Shown here one piece after another: positions 22,585 through 34,559 of a stretch of 64,000 nucleotides of DNA. The position numbers and the translations under genes are program-made. Source of the DNA: Anniella stebbinsi (taxonomy: Eukaryota; Chordata; Lepidosauria; Squamata; Anniellidae); assembly GCA_029215795.1 (NCBI GenBank), contig JARDYH010000002.1, forward strand, positions 44,996,001 to 45,060,000, in the 5' to 3' direction. Under the pieces are notes generated by a model. The model was not told the DNA's origin. It saw only the letters and a program-made list of their open reading frames with translations, and did no database searches. Position 1 is the stretch's first letter. Every line of letters starts with the position of its first letter.

Positions 22585-22592
22585 GTAAAGAC

Positions 22593-23264
22593 TAGGGCTG
22601 TGCATCGCTTCGGATCAAAATACAGAATCCGAAGCGAATCCGGGTGATTCGAACCTTCCTAAAACAGATCTGAAGCGAATTGGGGGAGGTCCAAATTGAG
22701 CCAAATCGAATCAGTTCGGTCTGAATCAATTCGGATCGATTCAGCAATTCGGACACCGTTTTAAGTGTTTTTCCCCATAGTGTTGTATTGGGGGAAAGAA
22801 ACAACTATAACTTTTTCATTTTAAAAGATATAAACATTAAACTTGGGCACGTTACAGATTGGCTGTGGGTACTTATGTGTGGCAAATTTCAGACACAGAG
22901 GTGCAGGCGTTTTGTGGCTTTGAATTTTTGAAAAATCACATTTTTAAAAATTCCTTGCAAGTAAACGCCTCCACCTATGTTTCTGAATTTCTCACACATG
23001 AGTAGCTCCAGGCCATCTGCAGGGTCCCCAACTTTCATGTTTCTATCTTTAAAAATGAAAAAGTTATAGATGTTTATTTCTCCCAATGCAAGTCTATGGG
23101 GAAAATGAGTCATCTGAATCTCGATTCGGAGGTCCGAATCTTGATTTGGATTTGGATCCAAAGCAAATCAGGGGGGGTCCAGATCAACCCAAAGTGAATT
23201 GGACCTGATTCGGAAGTGACAGATAGGGATCTGAAGTGAATCGGGTGGTCTGTGCACAGCCCTA
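22593..23264. mobile_element. 672-bp foldback hAT element
   Basis: Exact 8-bp duplication GTAAAGAC (22585-22592, 23265-23272). Tips TAGGGCTGTGCA and TGCACAGCCCTA are perfect inverted repeats of 12 bp. Subterminal regions on both sides carry clustered TTCGGA/TCCGAA-type words ('cttcggatc', 'gaatccgaagcgaatcc', 'attcggaagtgac'). The interior halves are diverged inverted repeats ('aactataactttttcatttt' versus 'aaaatgaaaaagttatag'). No open frame of note. Confidence 0.92.
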
Positions 23265-23272
23265 GTAAAGAC

Positions 23273-24468
23273 TACAGTTCTTCATTTCATTTTCTGCAAG
23301 GAATCCTGCCAATTTTTATTTACTTGAACTAGTTCACCCATGACCGATAATGGGTGTGGGGAAATCAAAATCTCACCTCAGTCAAGATAGGCAGCAAAAG
23401 AAGTTAGTTTCCGTTGTTCATGACCCCAAACTAAATTTATTAATAAAAAAGAAACTTGAAATGAAATATATTCCACAAATATGCTCATTGTTTCTCATTC
23501 CACAATCATGCTCATTTTATAAAAACACAATGCCTGCATTTTTCACAGCTATTAACATTCCCTGCAGTCTCAAGCTGTGTATGGGAATGCATTAACAGAA
23601 CATGATGTGACAGTTTCTAATTAGCCTGCTTTTTAAAAGCTACCATAAATATTAAATTTTAAGTGTTCCTTATAAGCCCAATGGGAGGCTAAAATGATAA
23701 ACAAGAGTTATATAAAGACATACTAGGAGTGTCTAACCCTCCAGGACCTGTACTTTTCATTTAAAAAAAAATCACAGTGATACATCTTTATTTATTTTTC
23801 CCCCATGAAATTTTACTTTATTTCAAAATACAGTTAACAAAATTAAGGCTACAGAATCAAGAAGAGACATAATAATAAATCAAGATCGCTTAAAATAAAA
23901 TAAAGAAATTCACAAATTATAATTTTTAGTCTATCACCAGTATGCTTTTGGAACATCTACAATAAAATGGCCTAATAGGAGCTCAATACATCAACAAGGA
24001 GTAAAAATACAATTTAAAGTGCAGTCCTTTCTGGATAGTCACCAGCCTCTGAAATCAGAGACTTCAAACTATCCTATGCTGGGTGGCTGGAACATGGAGG
24101 GGATCCTCTCCTTCATGCTCTGGCCACCCTGCATTTTTGCCTAGACAATTTTGCCCATCTAGGTGTGGCTTCAGAGAAGGGAGGAGGCCTGGAGACCCAA
24201 TAGGAAGCTGCATAAAGCAGCTTCCTGAATTTCCTCCCCTATCCTTCCCCAGGACTACCCCCTTTTCACCCTCTCTGCACTCCATTTCTCAGCATGGAGA
24301 TGTAGCCAGTATGTGAGAACCACACTGGCAATGAAAGGACAGGGAGTGTAGATTCTGGTTTTGGTTCCAAGAAACCAAACAATCCCATGGCCCTCTTGAT
24401 GGTGTCTAGTGGTCAAAGGATTGCTCTCTTATACAACATTGTGTGCAAGTGTATGTTAGTTTGTGTGT
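23273..24468. other. Unassigned sequence
   Basis: AT-rich to 24000, then a GC-richer stretch at 24050-24300. Overlapping short frames in that stretch (24064-24316) have no motifs. No repeat recognised. Confidence 0.35.
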
Positions 24469-24476
24469 ATCTATGT

Positions 24477-24796
24477 TAGGCTGACCATCTGAAAAGGAGG
24501 ACAGGGCTCATGTAACTTTAACAGTTGAAGAGAAAAGGGAATTTCAGCCAGTGTCATTTGTATGCAATTAGTTCCTGGTGAAATTCCCTCTTCATCACAA
24601 CAGTTAAAGTTGCAGGCACTATAGTAGAGTGACCATATACAAAAGAAGGCATGCCCCCTCCAACTTTAACTGTTGTGATGAAGAGGGAATTTCACCAGGA
24701 ACTCATTGCATACAAACGACACTGGCTGAAATTCCCTTTTCTCTACAACTGTTAAAGTTACATGAGCCCTGTCCTCCTTTTCAGATGGTCAGCCTA
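24477..24796 (-). mobile_element. 320-bp inverted-dimer hAT MITE, copy 2
   Basis: Exact 8-bp duplication ATCTATGT (24469-24476, 24797-24804). Both outer tips read TAGGCTGACCATCTGAAAAG. The short unit (24477-24624) comes first and the full 172-bp unit (24625-24796) begins with the internal tip TAGAGTGACCATATAC, the exact mirror of copy 1 at 21426-21745. The centre is the reverse complement of copy 1's centre, hence the opposite strand. Confidence 0.92.
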
Positions 24797-24844
24797 ATCT
24801 ATGTACTAATCAGGAAACAAAATATAGGTAACTGTACTTGGTTG

Positions 24845-25345
24845 GAATTTGATCAAAAGTTTGATTAGCTTCAACAAAGGAAATAAATGGAAACCATGTT
24901 GCCATAATATCTTTCTTAAAGTTAGGATGCTTTGCTTGCTGCACTTGCTGAGTAAGTTTATACATAGTCTCCCAAACTTTATCAACTCACTGCTCTTTAA
25001 CTGGTTGCATTGGAGGCTTCAAATTACATGCTATACATAGCAGCTATATACAATTGCTTAAGAATGTCTTTATGCATTAGGTTCAAAAAGATGAAGCATT
25101 GCTTTAAGAGTTACCACTGGTCTATCATGAAGAAATTCCTGACAGTAATCAGCAATCATGTCCCAAATCTCCTGCACTGGAGAACATTCCCATCAAAGAT
25201 GAAAGTATGAACCAATCTGACCACATCCTTTCCAAACAATATCAACTATAATTTGGATGTATTAGGTGAAGCCTTGTAGGAGAGATGTACCAATCTACTG
25301 AGGACTTTGTATAATCAAAGGAAAAGGTATGTTTATAGGTAGGAA
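24845..25345 (-). pseudogene. L1 ORF2 C-terminal relic
   Basis: Minus-strand frames read RWYISPTRLH (cf. RWYLTPVRFH in the 1-kb copy), then WKGCGQIGSYFHL, a stop in place of tryptophan, WECSPVQEIWDMIADYCQEF, and farther on KLTQQVQQAKHPNFKKDIMA and TWFPFISFVEANQTF. The first Cys of the zinc-knuckle-like motif is changed. This is the C-terminus of an L1-type ORF2 from a lineage different from the copies at 0.8 and 44.5 kb. Stops at several positions and at least one frameshift. No poly(A) or duplication was found. Confidence 0.75.
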
Positions 25346-25575
25346 AGGTGCTCATTTTTTGTCTCACGTTTTCTGCTGTAACTGGGCAACATTTCTACAC
25401 TTTGCTAATTGAGTACAAAACCTATTGATGGGTTCTGTCGCGGGTCACAAAATCAAACTTCTGAGATATGATTTTGTGAAACAAAATACTGATGGTTTCT
25501 GTACATACCTTGAGCAGCTATGAAATTGGTGCCACTATGAATGCATGAACATTCAGAGATAAAGCTGTGAATGGC

Positions 25576-25870
25576 ATAGGGCAACGGCATCAAATCTCAG
25601 GCCCATAGGCCAAATTGAACCCACCTAAGGGTCCCAATCCAGCCCTCCATGGTTCTCCAGATGGCCACATCCTTTGCCCTGGCTTTACCTCCTTCCCCCT
25701 GACCTTCAATCATAAACTAAGGCTTAGTTATTGGCAGTAAGAACTTTAAGCCAAAACACGCTGTTATATTTGGTAATTATGGCCCATCCCTCTTGCCTTT
25801 GGCCCTGCCCCTTTTGCCTTCAGCCCTGCCCAACACTGGAATTTGGTCCCAGAGAGCTTCTCCAAAATCT
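25576..25870 (+). mobile_element. hAT-like GC-rich repeat, copy 1
   Basis: 'tctcaggcccataggcc' start, 'ggcttagttattggcagtaa', 'ctttaagccaaaa', 'cttttgccttcagccctgcc', 'agagcttctccaaaatc' end. The same blocks in the same order occur at 59590-59915. Family assignment to hAT is from memory of similar starts and is tentative. Confidence 0.55.
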
Positions 25871-26195
25871 CCCAGGCTGACAGATGCTCAACTCCCTTGA
25901 TTTAGGACAATGTCAAAATTCAATTATTCATCTCCAGCCAACACAGACACAGAGACAGACACACAGACACGATTTGAATATTTACAGAATGAATCTGGGA
26001 TTATCAATGCTCAATGAACTTTGGACATTACTTTGCCATAGAGATTGTTGCATACATTGCTTCTTTGAAGTCCATGCTGAGAGTGGACAGCCTGATGCAA
26101 GGGCTTTTCACCTGGAATTGGTAGCTGCTATGACACATCCAGGCTTGAGTTAATGGAAGGAAAGGTTGGCTGTGCATGTAGATTAGAACGGTGTA

Positions 26196-26775
26196 CAAAT
26201 GGACTCTCAAAATTCCACACCAATTCATTGGCAGAGGAATTGGGGAAACAATTTCACTGAATTTCTCCAGGGGGAGGAGAAATTCTCCAACAGGGCTCAT
26301 CATTGGCAGGGGGTGTAGCACCGTATCTTTCTCTCCCCCCTAAAGGTTCTCTTGTGCTACCAGTGTAAGTGGCAACAGCATCAATTGCAGGCTCCCCCCC
26401 ATTTTGCATCTATCACAGTGAAGGTGTGAGGGGGCAGTGCTATGTCTAGCTCCACAGAAGATGTGGAGCTAGTTTTGTGTGAAAAAATGTCCTTCCATTT
26501 CCTGAAAGCTTTCTTCCCCCATGAACGAGCATTCCCTTGTCCTGCCTCATTTTCAGAATGTTTTATAATATTTTTTTTGGTGTTTTTGAGCTTACCAAAT
26601 TACTGTGAAGCAGCCAAGGGTGCTGTGTGTGTTTTCTTTCTATTACACATTTCTCCATAGCTCTGTAGCCTTCCTGGCTGTCTGCACATCCTGTTATGGC
26701 AAAACAAAAAAACACTATGGGAAGAATTGCCTCATGATGTCTTCCCCTGGGCTTTAATTGAAGTGCAGGAAGCTG
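26196..26775 (+). repeat. Dispersed repeat X, copy 2 (uninterrupted)
   Basis: Runs collinear with 13420-14010 and then directly into 'cctgggctttaattgaagtg', without the 716 bp of MITE sequence found in copy 1. It therefore serves as the empty-site reference. Confidence 0.65.
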
Positions 26776-27724
26776 TAGATGCTACAGGTTGTCGGAGAGA
26801 TAACTGCACACTGAAAGACAGGACACCATGCACACTGTTCCGCTACGCCCTAAATAAAGTAAGCAGAACAAACTTGAACCCAAAACATGAAAAATTCTCC
26901 AAGATTTTCCTCCCCACTGAATTTCTTTTCAAAAGCAGTGCCTCTTTAGTCAAGATTGGACCGAAAAAAACACATTCCACCATGTTAAAGGGGTAATTGG
27001 GCTGTGTGTTATTCTAACAGTCATGAAATTGAAAATGTTTTGCCAATCTTCCCAAATTTTACATGTGCCAGAAAGAAATGTTGGTTTTACGTAACCTGAA
27101 AATTTCAAGAAGATTGGTGAAAGATTGAGGGAAGGACAGCAGTTTAAAGTAGAAAAGAAAAGAAAAACCTCTCTGAATCAGAATGATTCTGATAATTATG
27201 ACTGGTGATTATTTATGTCATGGATTTTTGTAAGAAATAAGCCCTTACTAAGTAATCCAGTGGGGGTGTCTTCTTCCTCCTTCCTTGTAGTTTGTGGAAT
27301 AGCTTTTCTTTTTTTAAAATTCCCTTCGGTTGATTTCTAATGAATATTTTTTCATCCCACTGGAGTTAATGCAGAGGGCTTCTTCCCTCATAGCGCGTGA
27401 CATGCTCAGTAGTGTCACTCTCCCCCTCCCTCATGCCTCAGCAAGATTAGAATGTTGAAAATAAAATTGCCACCTGCCTCCTCTAGCCTTAGTGGAATTC
27501 TCTTAGTTATTATTCCTTATGATTGTTGGGTTTTAGTTTAACCACTAATCAGCCTGGTTTCAGTCCCTATCACAAGGAAGCTGTGCAATTGAATGGGACT
27601 GAAACATTAGTTCATAAGCAACAGGCCTGGCTTTCTGAGAGGCAGACAGCCTGCTTCTTGCCTCCCCTTTTCTCTTTTGGAACATGTTTTCCTTTGGCTT
27701 TGAGAGTATTTTTGGCTGTAGATC
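26776..27724. other. Unassigned sequence
   Basis: No gene recognised. The part at 27060-27130 ('ttcaagaagattggtgaaag') may belong to the tandem element that follows, as its inverted partner. Confidence 0.35.
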
Positions 27725-28373
27725 AAGGCTTGACCCAATCTGCTTCCAATTTGCCACGGTTCAATCTCTACTTTAGAATTACCATGCTGCCAAGTTTCAT
27801 CTCTTTATCTTTAATTTCTTTTTTAATAACTTGTGTACTGCTCAAGTTTCAAGACCCCAAAGAAGAGTTTTGAGTTTGAACTTGATGTGAACTTACACAT
27901 CAAGGCATGGCCCGATCTGCTTCCAACTTGGCATGGCTCTATCCCTACTTCAGAGCTATCATGCTGCTAAGTTTCATCTCTTTATCTTTAAAAATGACAG
28001 AACTGTAAGTATTTTGGTTAATTTCTATAGGCTATAATGGACTGTTTATTCCTACTTTAAAAAAATCCTTAAAATCAAGGTGTGAACCCACCTGCTTCCA
28101 ACTTGGCATGGCTAACTCCCTACTTAGGAGTTACCATGGTGCCAAGTTTCATCTCTTTATATTTAAAAATGATTGAGATGTATGCATTTTGGTTAATTCC
28201 CCATGGCTATAATGAAGTGATTATCCAAAAACGGAAAGGAGCTCTGACGAGCACATCTCTGCACTGCAGATATTTTATGGTTTTGAAACTATCCCCTCTC
28301 CGCTCCGAAAACTCAGAGTTTCATTGGACCTCCGACAGACCCTCGGATTTTCAGGGCTGAGTGCACACCCCTA
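27725..28373. repeat. Tandem ~176-bp units ending in a TAGGGG-type tip
   Basis: Three units start at 27725, 27902 and 28077, each with 'tgcttccaa', 'ggcatggct' and 'aagtttcatctctttat'; the first is the shortest match. The stretch closes with 'gtgcacacccctaataatt', whose inverse TAGGGGTGTGCAC resembles the hAT tips in this window. Left tip not found. Confidence 0.6.
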
Positions 28374-28667
28374 ATAATTAACATAGTAAACTGTAACTTA
28401 TTCTAATATAGGATATTTTCTTGTATCATCTTGTGTGCTTCCAAGATTAATCATGGATTTTTAATTCCAGTAGAACAATTTTTCAAGTTCTCTCCAAATA
28501 CAGACACAAATCATGAAAAGCTTCCTTTTCCTGAGGCAGTCATAAAAAGCTTTTATCTCTGGACAAGTTGAAAAGTTCAAATGAGACCCCTCAGATTTCA
28601 AGTGAGAGAGTATAACTTCTGGGGATCATTTATTGTTTTGAAAAGTGGGTGCAACACATAACACTAT

Positions 28668-28830
28668 GATTGATTGATCACATTTCTATACCACCCAATA
28701 GCTGAAGCTCTCTGGGCGGTTTATACAAATTAAAACCATGCTGTTAAAATACTGAGAAAATAAAAAGGTCTTCACCTGGCATCTAAAAGAGTATAATGTA
28801 GGTGCCAGGCGAACCTCTCTAGGGTTTAAT
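28668..28830 (-). mobile_element. L2 LINE 3' fragment
   Basis: 'tttctataccacccaatagc' through 'gtaggtgccaggcgaacctc' match 6005-6255 with an internal deletion. Confidence 0.75.
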
Positions 28831-28837
28831 ACTGACT

Positions 28838-28900
28838 TGCAATGATGGGAGTTGTAGTCCAACACCTTTGGAGGGCACCAGGTTGGGAAAGGGCTGGTCT
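28838..28900. repeat. Short GGGAGTTGTAGTCC repeat
   Basis: 'aatgatgggagttgtagtcc' then 'ggagggcaccaggttggg', a motif common in amniote repeats and probably an end of a DNA transposon. The other end was not identified. Confidence 0.45.
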
Positions 28901-29417
28901 AAACAAAAAAAGAGAAGTAGGTGGCCCTAAGTTGTTCAACATCAGTTTTCCACAACCTCGGTCATTTCTGCATATTATATTCCCCATTCTGTCCTCATGG
29001 TTTATCTACTTTGGGAGAATAAGAATTTCACTTGGACTTTTTGCCTCCTTAGGGAGGATGTGGCGTTAAGGCTTAACAGCCTTAACTCCCAATTTCCCTG
29101 CTTTTTGGTGCTTGGTTCAAAACTGTAGAGCCTGTAGGTTTTTTGTTTAATGATTGATATATGGAAGATTGTTTTGGCACAGCAGTAATGTAGATGGGTG
29201 GGTGGATGCATGGATGGATAGATAGATAGATTGAGGTGATCTAGATATAGATCAGGGGTAGGTAAACCATTTGCTCCTGAGCACAACATACGGTATTGGA
29301 CAGTGACTTGGGGGCCACCGCCCCACCATGCACATGTATATGCATATGCACACAAATGCAAATTCATACATGCACAGACACATACAAATAGATATATGTG
29401 AATGAGGAATGATGCCA
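28901..29417. other. Unassigned sequence
   Basis: A GATA/GATG run at 29193-29232 and a CpA-rich stretch at 29330-29400. Nothing coding. Confidence 0.35.
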
Positions 29418-29875
29418 ATAATGGTAATGTTTATCTACCTCTTTATCTTCAGAGGTGCCATGCTAAGTGAGGTTGATCAGATGGCTACCAGAGAAAAGCC
29501 CTTTTTAGTAGTGGCAACACAATTGTGGAATGCCCTTGCCAGAGAGATTTGCCGGGCACGTAGTTGTAGTCCTTTTGGCACCCTTCTATACCCCCAGGCT
29601 TTATATGAGCTTTTTTTTAAAAGAAGAAGAAGAAGAAGGAGAAGGAGAAGGAGGAGGAGGAGGAGGAGGAGGAGGAGGAGGAGGAGGAGAAGAAGAAGAA
29701 AAAAGAAGAAGAAGAAGAAGAAGAAGAAGAAGAAGAAGAAGAAGAAGATTGTACCAGTATTTAATTTTCTTGCCTTGTTGTTTCTGTTTTTATTTTGTCT
29801 ATTTAGTTTGTACTGTATTTTTTTAAATTGATTTGATGTTTTAACATTTGTAATCCATTAACTTTTATATCTTCC
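29418..29875 (+). mobile_element. L2 LINE 3' end, split by a purine tract
   Basis: Plus-strand translation gives a C-terminal L2 pattern: MATREKPFLVVATQLWNALA then REICRARSCSPFGTLLYP and ALYELFFK, the terminal WN-LP-type region of L2 ORF2. The frame runs directly into the GAA tract. A T-rich 3' UTR resumes after it to about 29875. Confidence 0.75.
29620..29749 (+). repeat. (GAA/GGA)n polypurine tract
   Basis: About 130 bp of pure purine on the plus strand: GAA, then GGA, then GAA units. Translated, it is poly-Arg/Glu/Lys, which inflates two spurious open frames. A mirror-symmetric purine tract of this length can form triplex (H-) DNA. Confidence 0.9.
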
Positions 29876-30318
29876 AGGTGTTTGGAGGGCCTTCTGGAGA
29901 AGGCAGAGGGAGAAAAAAATGTGATGTGGATGTAGGGCACCAACATATTCAGTTTTGACATTAGACTCCCCACTCCAAGACACACAGCTATTTTACTTTC
30001 AAGCTACCAGCACTACTAACCTCCTCTAATTACCACTACTATCACCACACATCCTTCATGGTGCCAGCTGACCCACATCATGTGACTTCCATATGATCCT
30101 CCAAAGATGTGGGGAGAAAAACTGCCCCCCATTAGTGTGGAGGAATTGGAGTCCTGCTCCTAGATTGCCTGGGTGCTTTACAGACTCTGTGAGAAGAAAA
30201 AGGGAGAGATGAGATGATAGCCACACACAGCCAACACTAAATTTTGTGGGGTCTTTATTGGGGATAGTTTGGTGTGTGTTTTTTGTTTGGTATGGTTTTA
30301 CTCTACCAGTATGTGCCT
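29876..30318. other. Unassigned sequence
   Basis: No gene or repeat recognised. Confidence 0.35.
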
Positions 30319-30326
30319 ACTGTAGC

Positions 30327-30814
30327 TAGATCTGGGTAAGAATTTTGTTTCAGATCAATTTTGATAAGAATTTACCAAAATTCACACAGTTTCCCATATT
30401 TGAAACAAAAATGAACATGAGATTGACAACAAAAAAACAAATGTAGAATAAACTAAAACTAACAGATTCATCCATCAGGCCCAGGGCTTCGAGAGCTCTT
30501 AAAAGTATGGGGTTTGAATGTCATGTATCCAGACATGCTAGGGCTGAGTTAGGTTGCCACTGCTTTTTTTCTGAGAGGTACCTCATCTTCGCCAGCTATA
30601 TGGTAGGCAGGTACATTGAGATCTTTGTGCTGGGAATAGCTGTACCTATTCAATTTGGCTGGTGCAGGCAGGTGAGAATTTCATTTCAGGGTTTTTTTTC
30701 TGCTGAGAATTCACAAAGTTCTCCATATTTAGTAAAGAAAGAACTCGAGATTTTTCTTTTTAAAAAAAAAATCAGAAGTGGAGGAAAGTGAATCTGACAG
30801 ATTCCCTATCCCTA
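30327..30814 (+). mobile_element. 488-bp hAT MITE with 8-bp duplication
   Basis: Flanks ACTGTAGC (30319-30326) and ACTGTAGT (30815-30822) differ at one base. Left tip TAGATCTGGGTAAG is decayed; the right tip 'tatcccta' is the inverted TAGGGATA. Copies at 18340-18850 (same strand), 19503-19917 and 13300-13400 (inverted). Confidence 0.78.
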
Positions 30815-30989
30815 ACTGTAGTCATATCTCACTGAAATGGCATATTATAAGCCATTCACTCCGCATTTTCTCATTTTTCCATGTTTCTTCATCTGTATTT
30901 GGATTTATAATAAGCACACTGTTTCTAAGGGCTCCCTAAAATAATATCATTTAAAACAGATAAATGAAATACAGCCTTTTGTAGCACTG

Positions 30990-31076
30990 AAATCCAATGC
31001 ATGTTCATTCAGAAGTAAGCACCACTGAATTAAATGGAGCTCACACCCAGGTAAATATATATGGGATTGCAGCCTA
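30990..31076. mobile_element. Short palindromic DNA-transposon fragment
   Basis: 'aatccaatgcatgttcattc' then 'agaagtaagcaccactgaat' and 'gggattgcagcc': the common amniote repeat whose two halves are inverted ('aatcc..' / '..ggatt'). A second version lies at 50169-50265. Confidence 0.55.
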
Positions 31077-31539
31077 GATGATATAAAAATAAAAGGGCAA
31101 ATAACATACATTATCCCACGTTCTAAACAACACCTTCAATACAAAGAACTTATATCAACTTCAGACCGACATAGATGCAAGTATAGACATATTGCAATTG
31201 ACAAAACCTGGAAGTCATCCAAGAATTAATTTAGTGAAGCAGATTGCTTAGGGTGAGATTTTCTTTTAGTTTTAAGGATGGTTTTTTTTTGTAAGGGGGC
31301 TCCCCCACCCCAATATGTAATAGGGTGCTAACATATTGTACATGCCACATCACTCAATGGCGAAAAATGTACTTTGTGTTGTTGCAACAAAATCTTTTAG
31401 GATGCATTGTTCTCTCTTTGGGTTTAAATACATTTCTTTCTTTTTTTGGTGACAGCATGATGGAAGTCTTTCATTTCAAATTTAAAAGTTTGATTATATT
31501 GTGGTAACAGCCTGCCTCTGAAAAATTACAAATTTATGA

Positions 31540-32403
31540 ACACTTGTTAATTTTTAAAGATGAAAACAGTGAAAGTGGTGGCATATATTGCTTCACAATC
31601 ATGTTCTGACATCAATTGCTTCATAAAAGCACTCTGGAATGATTTTGGAGTCAATACCTGCGAAGTCAGCAACTGCTGAATGCCTAGTCTGGGTTTTTCT
31701 ATAGCTTGTACAATCTGTGACACACACATACCATAAGACTCTGGAGAACACTGGAAGAGAAGAAAACTTTGGGGACTTTTCTGTGTGTGTTCAACCTGAA
31801 ATTTGACACCAGGCATAGTCAGCATTATTTGAATAAGTGGCCTTCCATAAAGTTTGTTACCTTGGCATAGGTATTATGTGTCACGAGGCTCAATAGAATT
31901 AAAGTGAAAGAATGAATCAACAAGAAGTGTATTAGTTCAGCACTCGAAAGTAGTTATCTTGCTGCTCCAGGAGCATTTAGCAAATGCAAAGCATTCCTTC
32001 AGGAATTGATAGTGTTTCCTGATGCATCCAAAAAGTGGAAAGCAATTCAGTAGCTTACAAGAAGGGCCTTGCATTCCATTTCTCGAAATTCATGGTGACT
32101 TAATCTCACCTCAATTTCACAGACAACTCAAGAGACATTGATAAATAGGTTTCACCCTCAAATGGAGCTTTGCAAGAACAGTATGTCTCCAAGTGCTCGA
32201 AGTGTTTCATAAAGTGGTGGTTGAAAGTGCTGTGGTGCAGTTTGAGCAGATTCTGGAATGTCCTTGAAAGTTAGAGCTATGGACAAAAAGCACATTTGCC
32301 TCAATAGCAATACTTGCAAGAAAGTCATGTGATTTTCAGTAGCACCCCAGAGGACCTTTAGTGGACTGCACACCACACAATTACATAGAAGCCTCCTATT
32401 CAT
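31540..32403 (-). pseudogene. Possible decayed coding relic (unidentified)
   Basis: Two minus-strand open frames, 32403-32158 (81 codons) and 31825-31547 (92 codons), have amino-acid-like composition without simple repeats, for example QVEHTQKSPQSFLLFQCSPE and TSQVLTPKSFQSAFMKQLMS. Between them frames are broken. They could be pieces of a retrocopy or a repeat ORF. I recognise no family, see no poly(A), and chance is a real alternative. Confidence 0.2.
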
Positions 32404-32892
32404 GGTCAGTAGGACTTATTACCCATGAGAGGTATCTGCAACAACTTTGCAGACAACTTCACATATCCTCTTTGCAAGTTGAGAGGTGAGGTGCCAAAAC
32501 AGGTATTGCTTCTTGGATCAAATTTGGTTTGTTTCTATAGAAGTAGGCAAGCTGCAGATTTATACAGAATTCTTTAGGCACAAAGGTGCATAGTTTATAT
32601 GTAGCCTAACCAAACCTTGGCTAGTGTTAACATTGCCCACCCCTGATCTAAATGTAGGGAATTGGTTAAAGTCAATAACATGTCGCCATCCTTACCCTTT
32701 TAGTGCTGGATCATACAGAATTCTAAATCAAGAGAACAGCAGGCTCCCCACTTAAGATCTTCTTCTCCAACACATGGAAAGCTTTGGGATCAGGTGATGG
32801 GGGCACAACAGAGAGAATGGAATGAATAAGCACAGCAGCACTCTCCCGACACATGCTTGTGGGTTTCAATGACTGAATAGGGCCAGCACAAT
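32404..32892. other. Unassigned sequence
   Basis: Nothing recognised. Confidence 0.3.
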
Positions 32893-33869
32893 GAATACAT
32901 GTGCACGCCCGAAATTATTGAATCATATCGTTATCGGGATTTCGGACCAAAAAAATTATCGTCTCTGATAATATTGTAGGTGGTCCGTATTGTATCGGAT
33001 TTCCGATAAATATCGGAAATACTATATTATATCGTTTCTACATTTTGCCTTAGAGAGTTGCTTTTGAGTCTGAAAGGCCTAAAGCTTCTTAATTTTCCAA
33101 GTTACAGGTTTGAAACTTCGTCACAGTGCAGACTGGGTGTTGCTCGTCATGTGTGCCAAACTACAGAACAATAGGTGCAAGCATTACTCGGAAGTAAGCT
33201 TTCAAATACACTGTTTTCAAGAGACGTCATCCAGTACTCATGGCCATCTCACAGATGGCCTTGAGGGGACTCATCTGTGCCCCAATTTCAGATGCACAGC
33301 TGCAGGCATTACTCAGAAGTAAGCTCTCAACAACATGCACTGTTTCTAGTAATACACTACATGTACATGCTGCTGCTGCTGAGACCTATAGGTATTATAT
33401 GAATAATACATACAATGAATGAACTTTCCAAACCTGTGTATAAACCTACCTAGTAGGCAGGCAGTGCCTTCCATATACAGTCATAAAAGTAAAATGTGTT
33501 AATCAGAAGATGGTGAACTGCTGCTGCCTTGTCTCATTGATTAGGCCACACATGTCAAATGAAATAATGAAAGGAATGAGGGGGAGGGAAATAGCATGGA
33601 TGATACAGTAATTTAACTTATTTTAGCCAGCCATAGCCTGGCAGGGCCTCATTGGGCCAGGAGAGATACCCCTGCAGTGGGCAACCTGGAGGATCCCAGC
33701 AGAAGCATATCATGTGCTGCTTTTACAACTGTGAGAATGCCATCAAAACAACCATCATGCACAGCCTTGACCTCATTGTGCTTCAAATGACCCAGTCTGC
33801 CCGCCATTCCCATGCATGCAGGTTGGCATTTCTTCATGCCAGAGCGGTGCACAACATTGGCTGGAGCAC

Positions 33870-34207
33870 AGGCAAATAAAAAGTCATGTTCAGGATAGAG
33901 GTAGGCACTATGGCAAATAAAAGAAAAGTCCCCTTCTGGGTTGAGGTTGGCTCTTTGGCAAATAAATGAAAAGTCACATTCAGGATTGCTCTTTGGCAAA
34001 TAAATGAAAAATCACGTTCAGGATTGCTCTTTGGCAAATAAATGAAAAGTTACGTTCAGGATAGAAGGTTGGCTCTTTGGCAAATAAATGAAAGTCACAT
34101 TCAGGATAGAGGGTTGGCTCTTTGGCAAATAAATGAAAAGTCACGTTCAGGATTGCTCTTTGGCAAATAAATGAAAAGTCCCCTTCTGAGTTGAGGTTGG
34201 CTCTTTG
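33870..34207 (+). repeat. Minisatellite of GGCAAATAAA units in copy A
   Basis: About eight units of 37-58 bp containing 'ctttggcaaataaatgaaaa' plus 'gtcacgttcaggat' with or without a 'gttggct' spacer. Equivalent, on the other strand, to the 44-bp array at 48545-49030. Confidence 0.85.
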
Positions 34208-34559
34208 GCTAGAGCGAAGGGAATGCGCCTATGCGTGCGTGCGTGGCACAGTGAGAGTGAGTGGATGCATTCCTGGATGGAAGACAATTAACTTTCCAAA
34301 TCTGTGGATTAACCTGGCAGTGCCTTCCATATGCAGTCATATGGATTGGGGGGTAGGGGAATAGCACTGGCGTAACATGTATAGCCTTAGCAGGCAGGGC
34401 CTCATTGGGCCAGGAGATACCCCGGAAGCATGCCAACCTGCAGGATCCTTATCATTGTGCTTAAAACAATGACCCAGTCTGCCCACCAACCCCATGCAGG
34501 CAGGTTGGCATTTCTTCATGCCAGAGCTGCGCACAATGGCTGGAGCAGAGGCAAATAAA

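Noticed and set aside
29409..29831. 140-codon frame with a long poly-Arg/Lys tract
   Set aside because: Created by the purine tract within an L2 3' end; only the first part is real (L2) coding relic.
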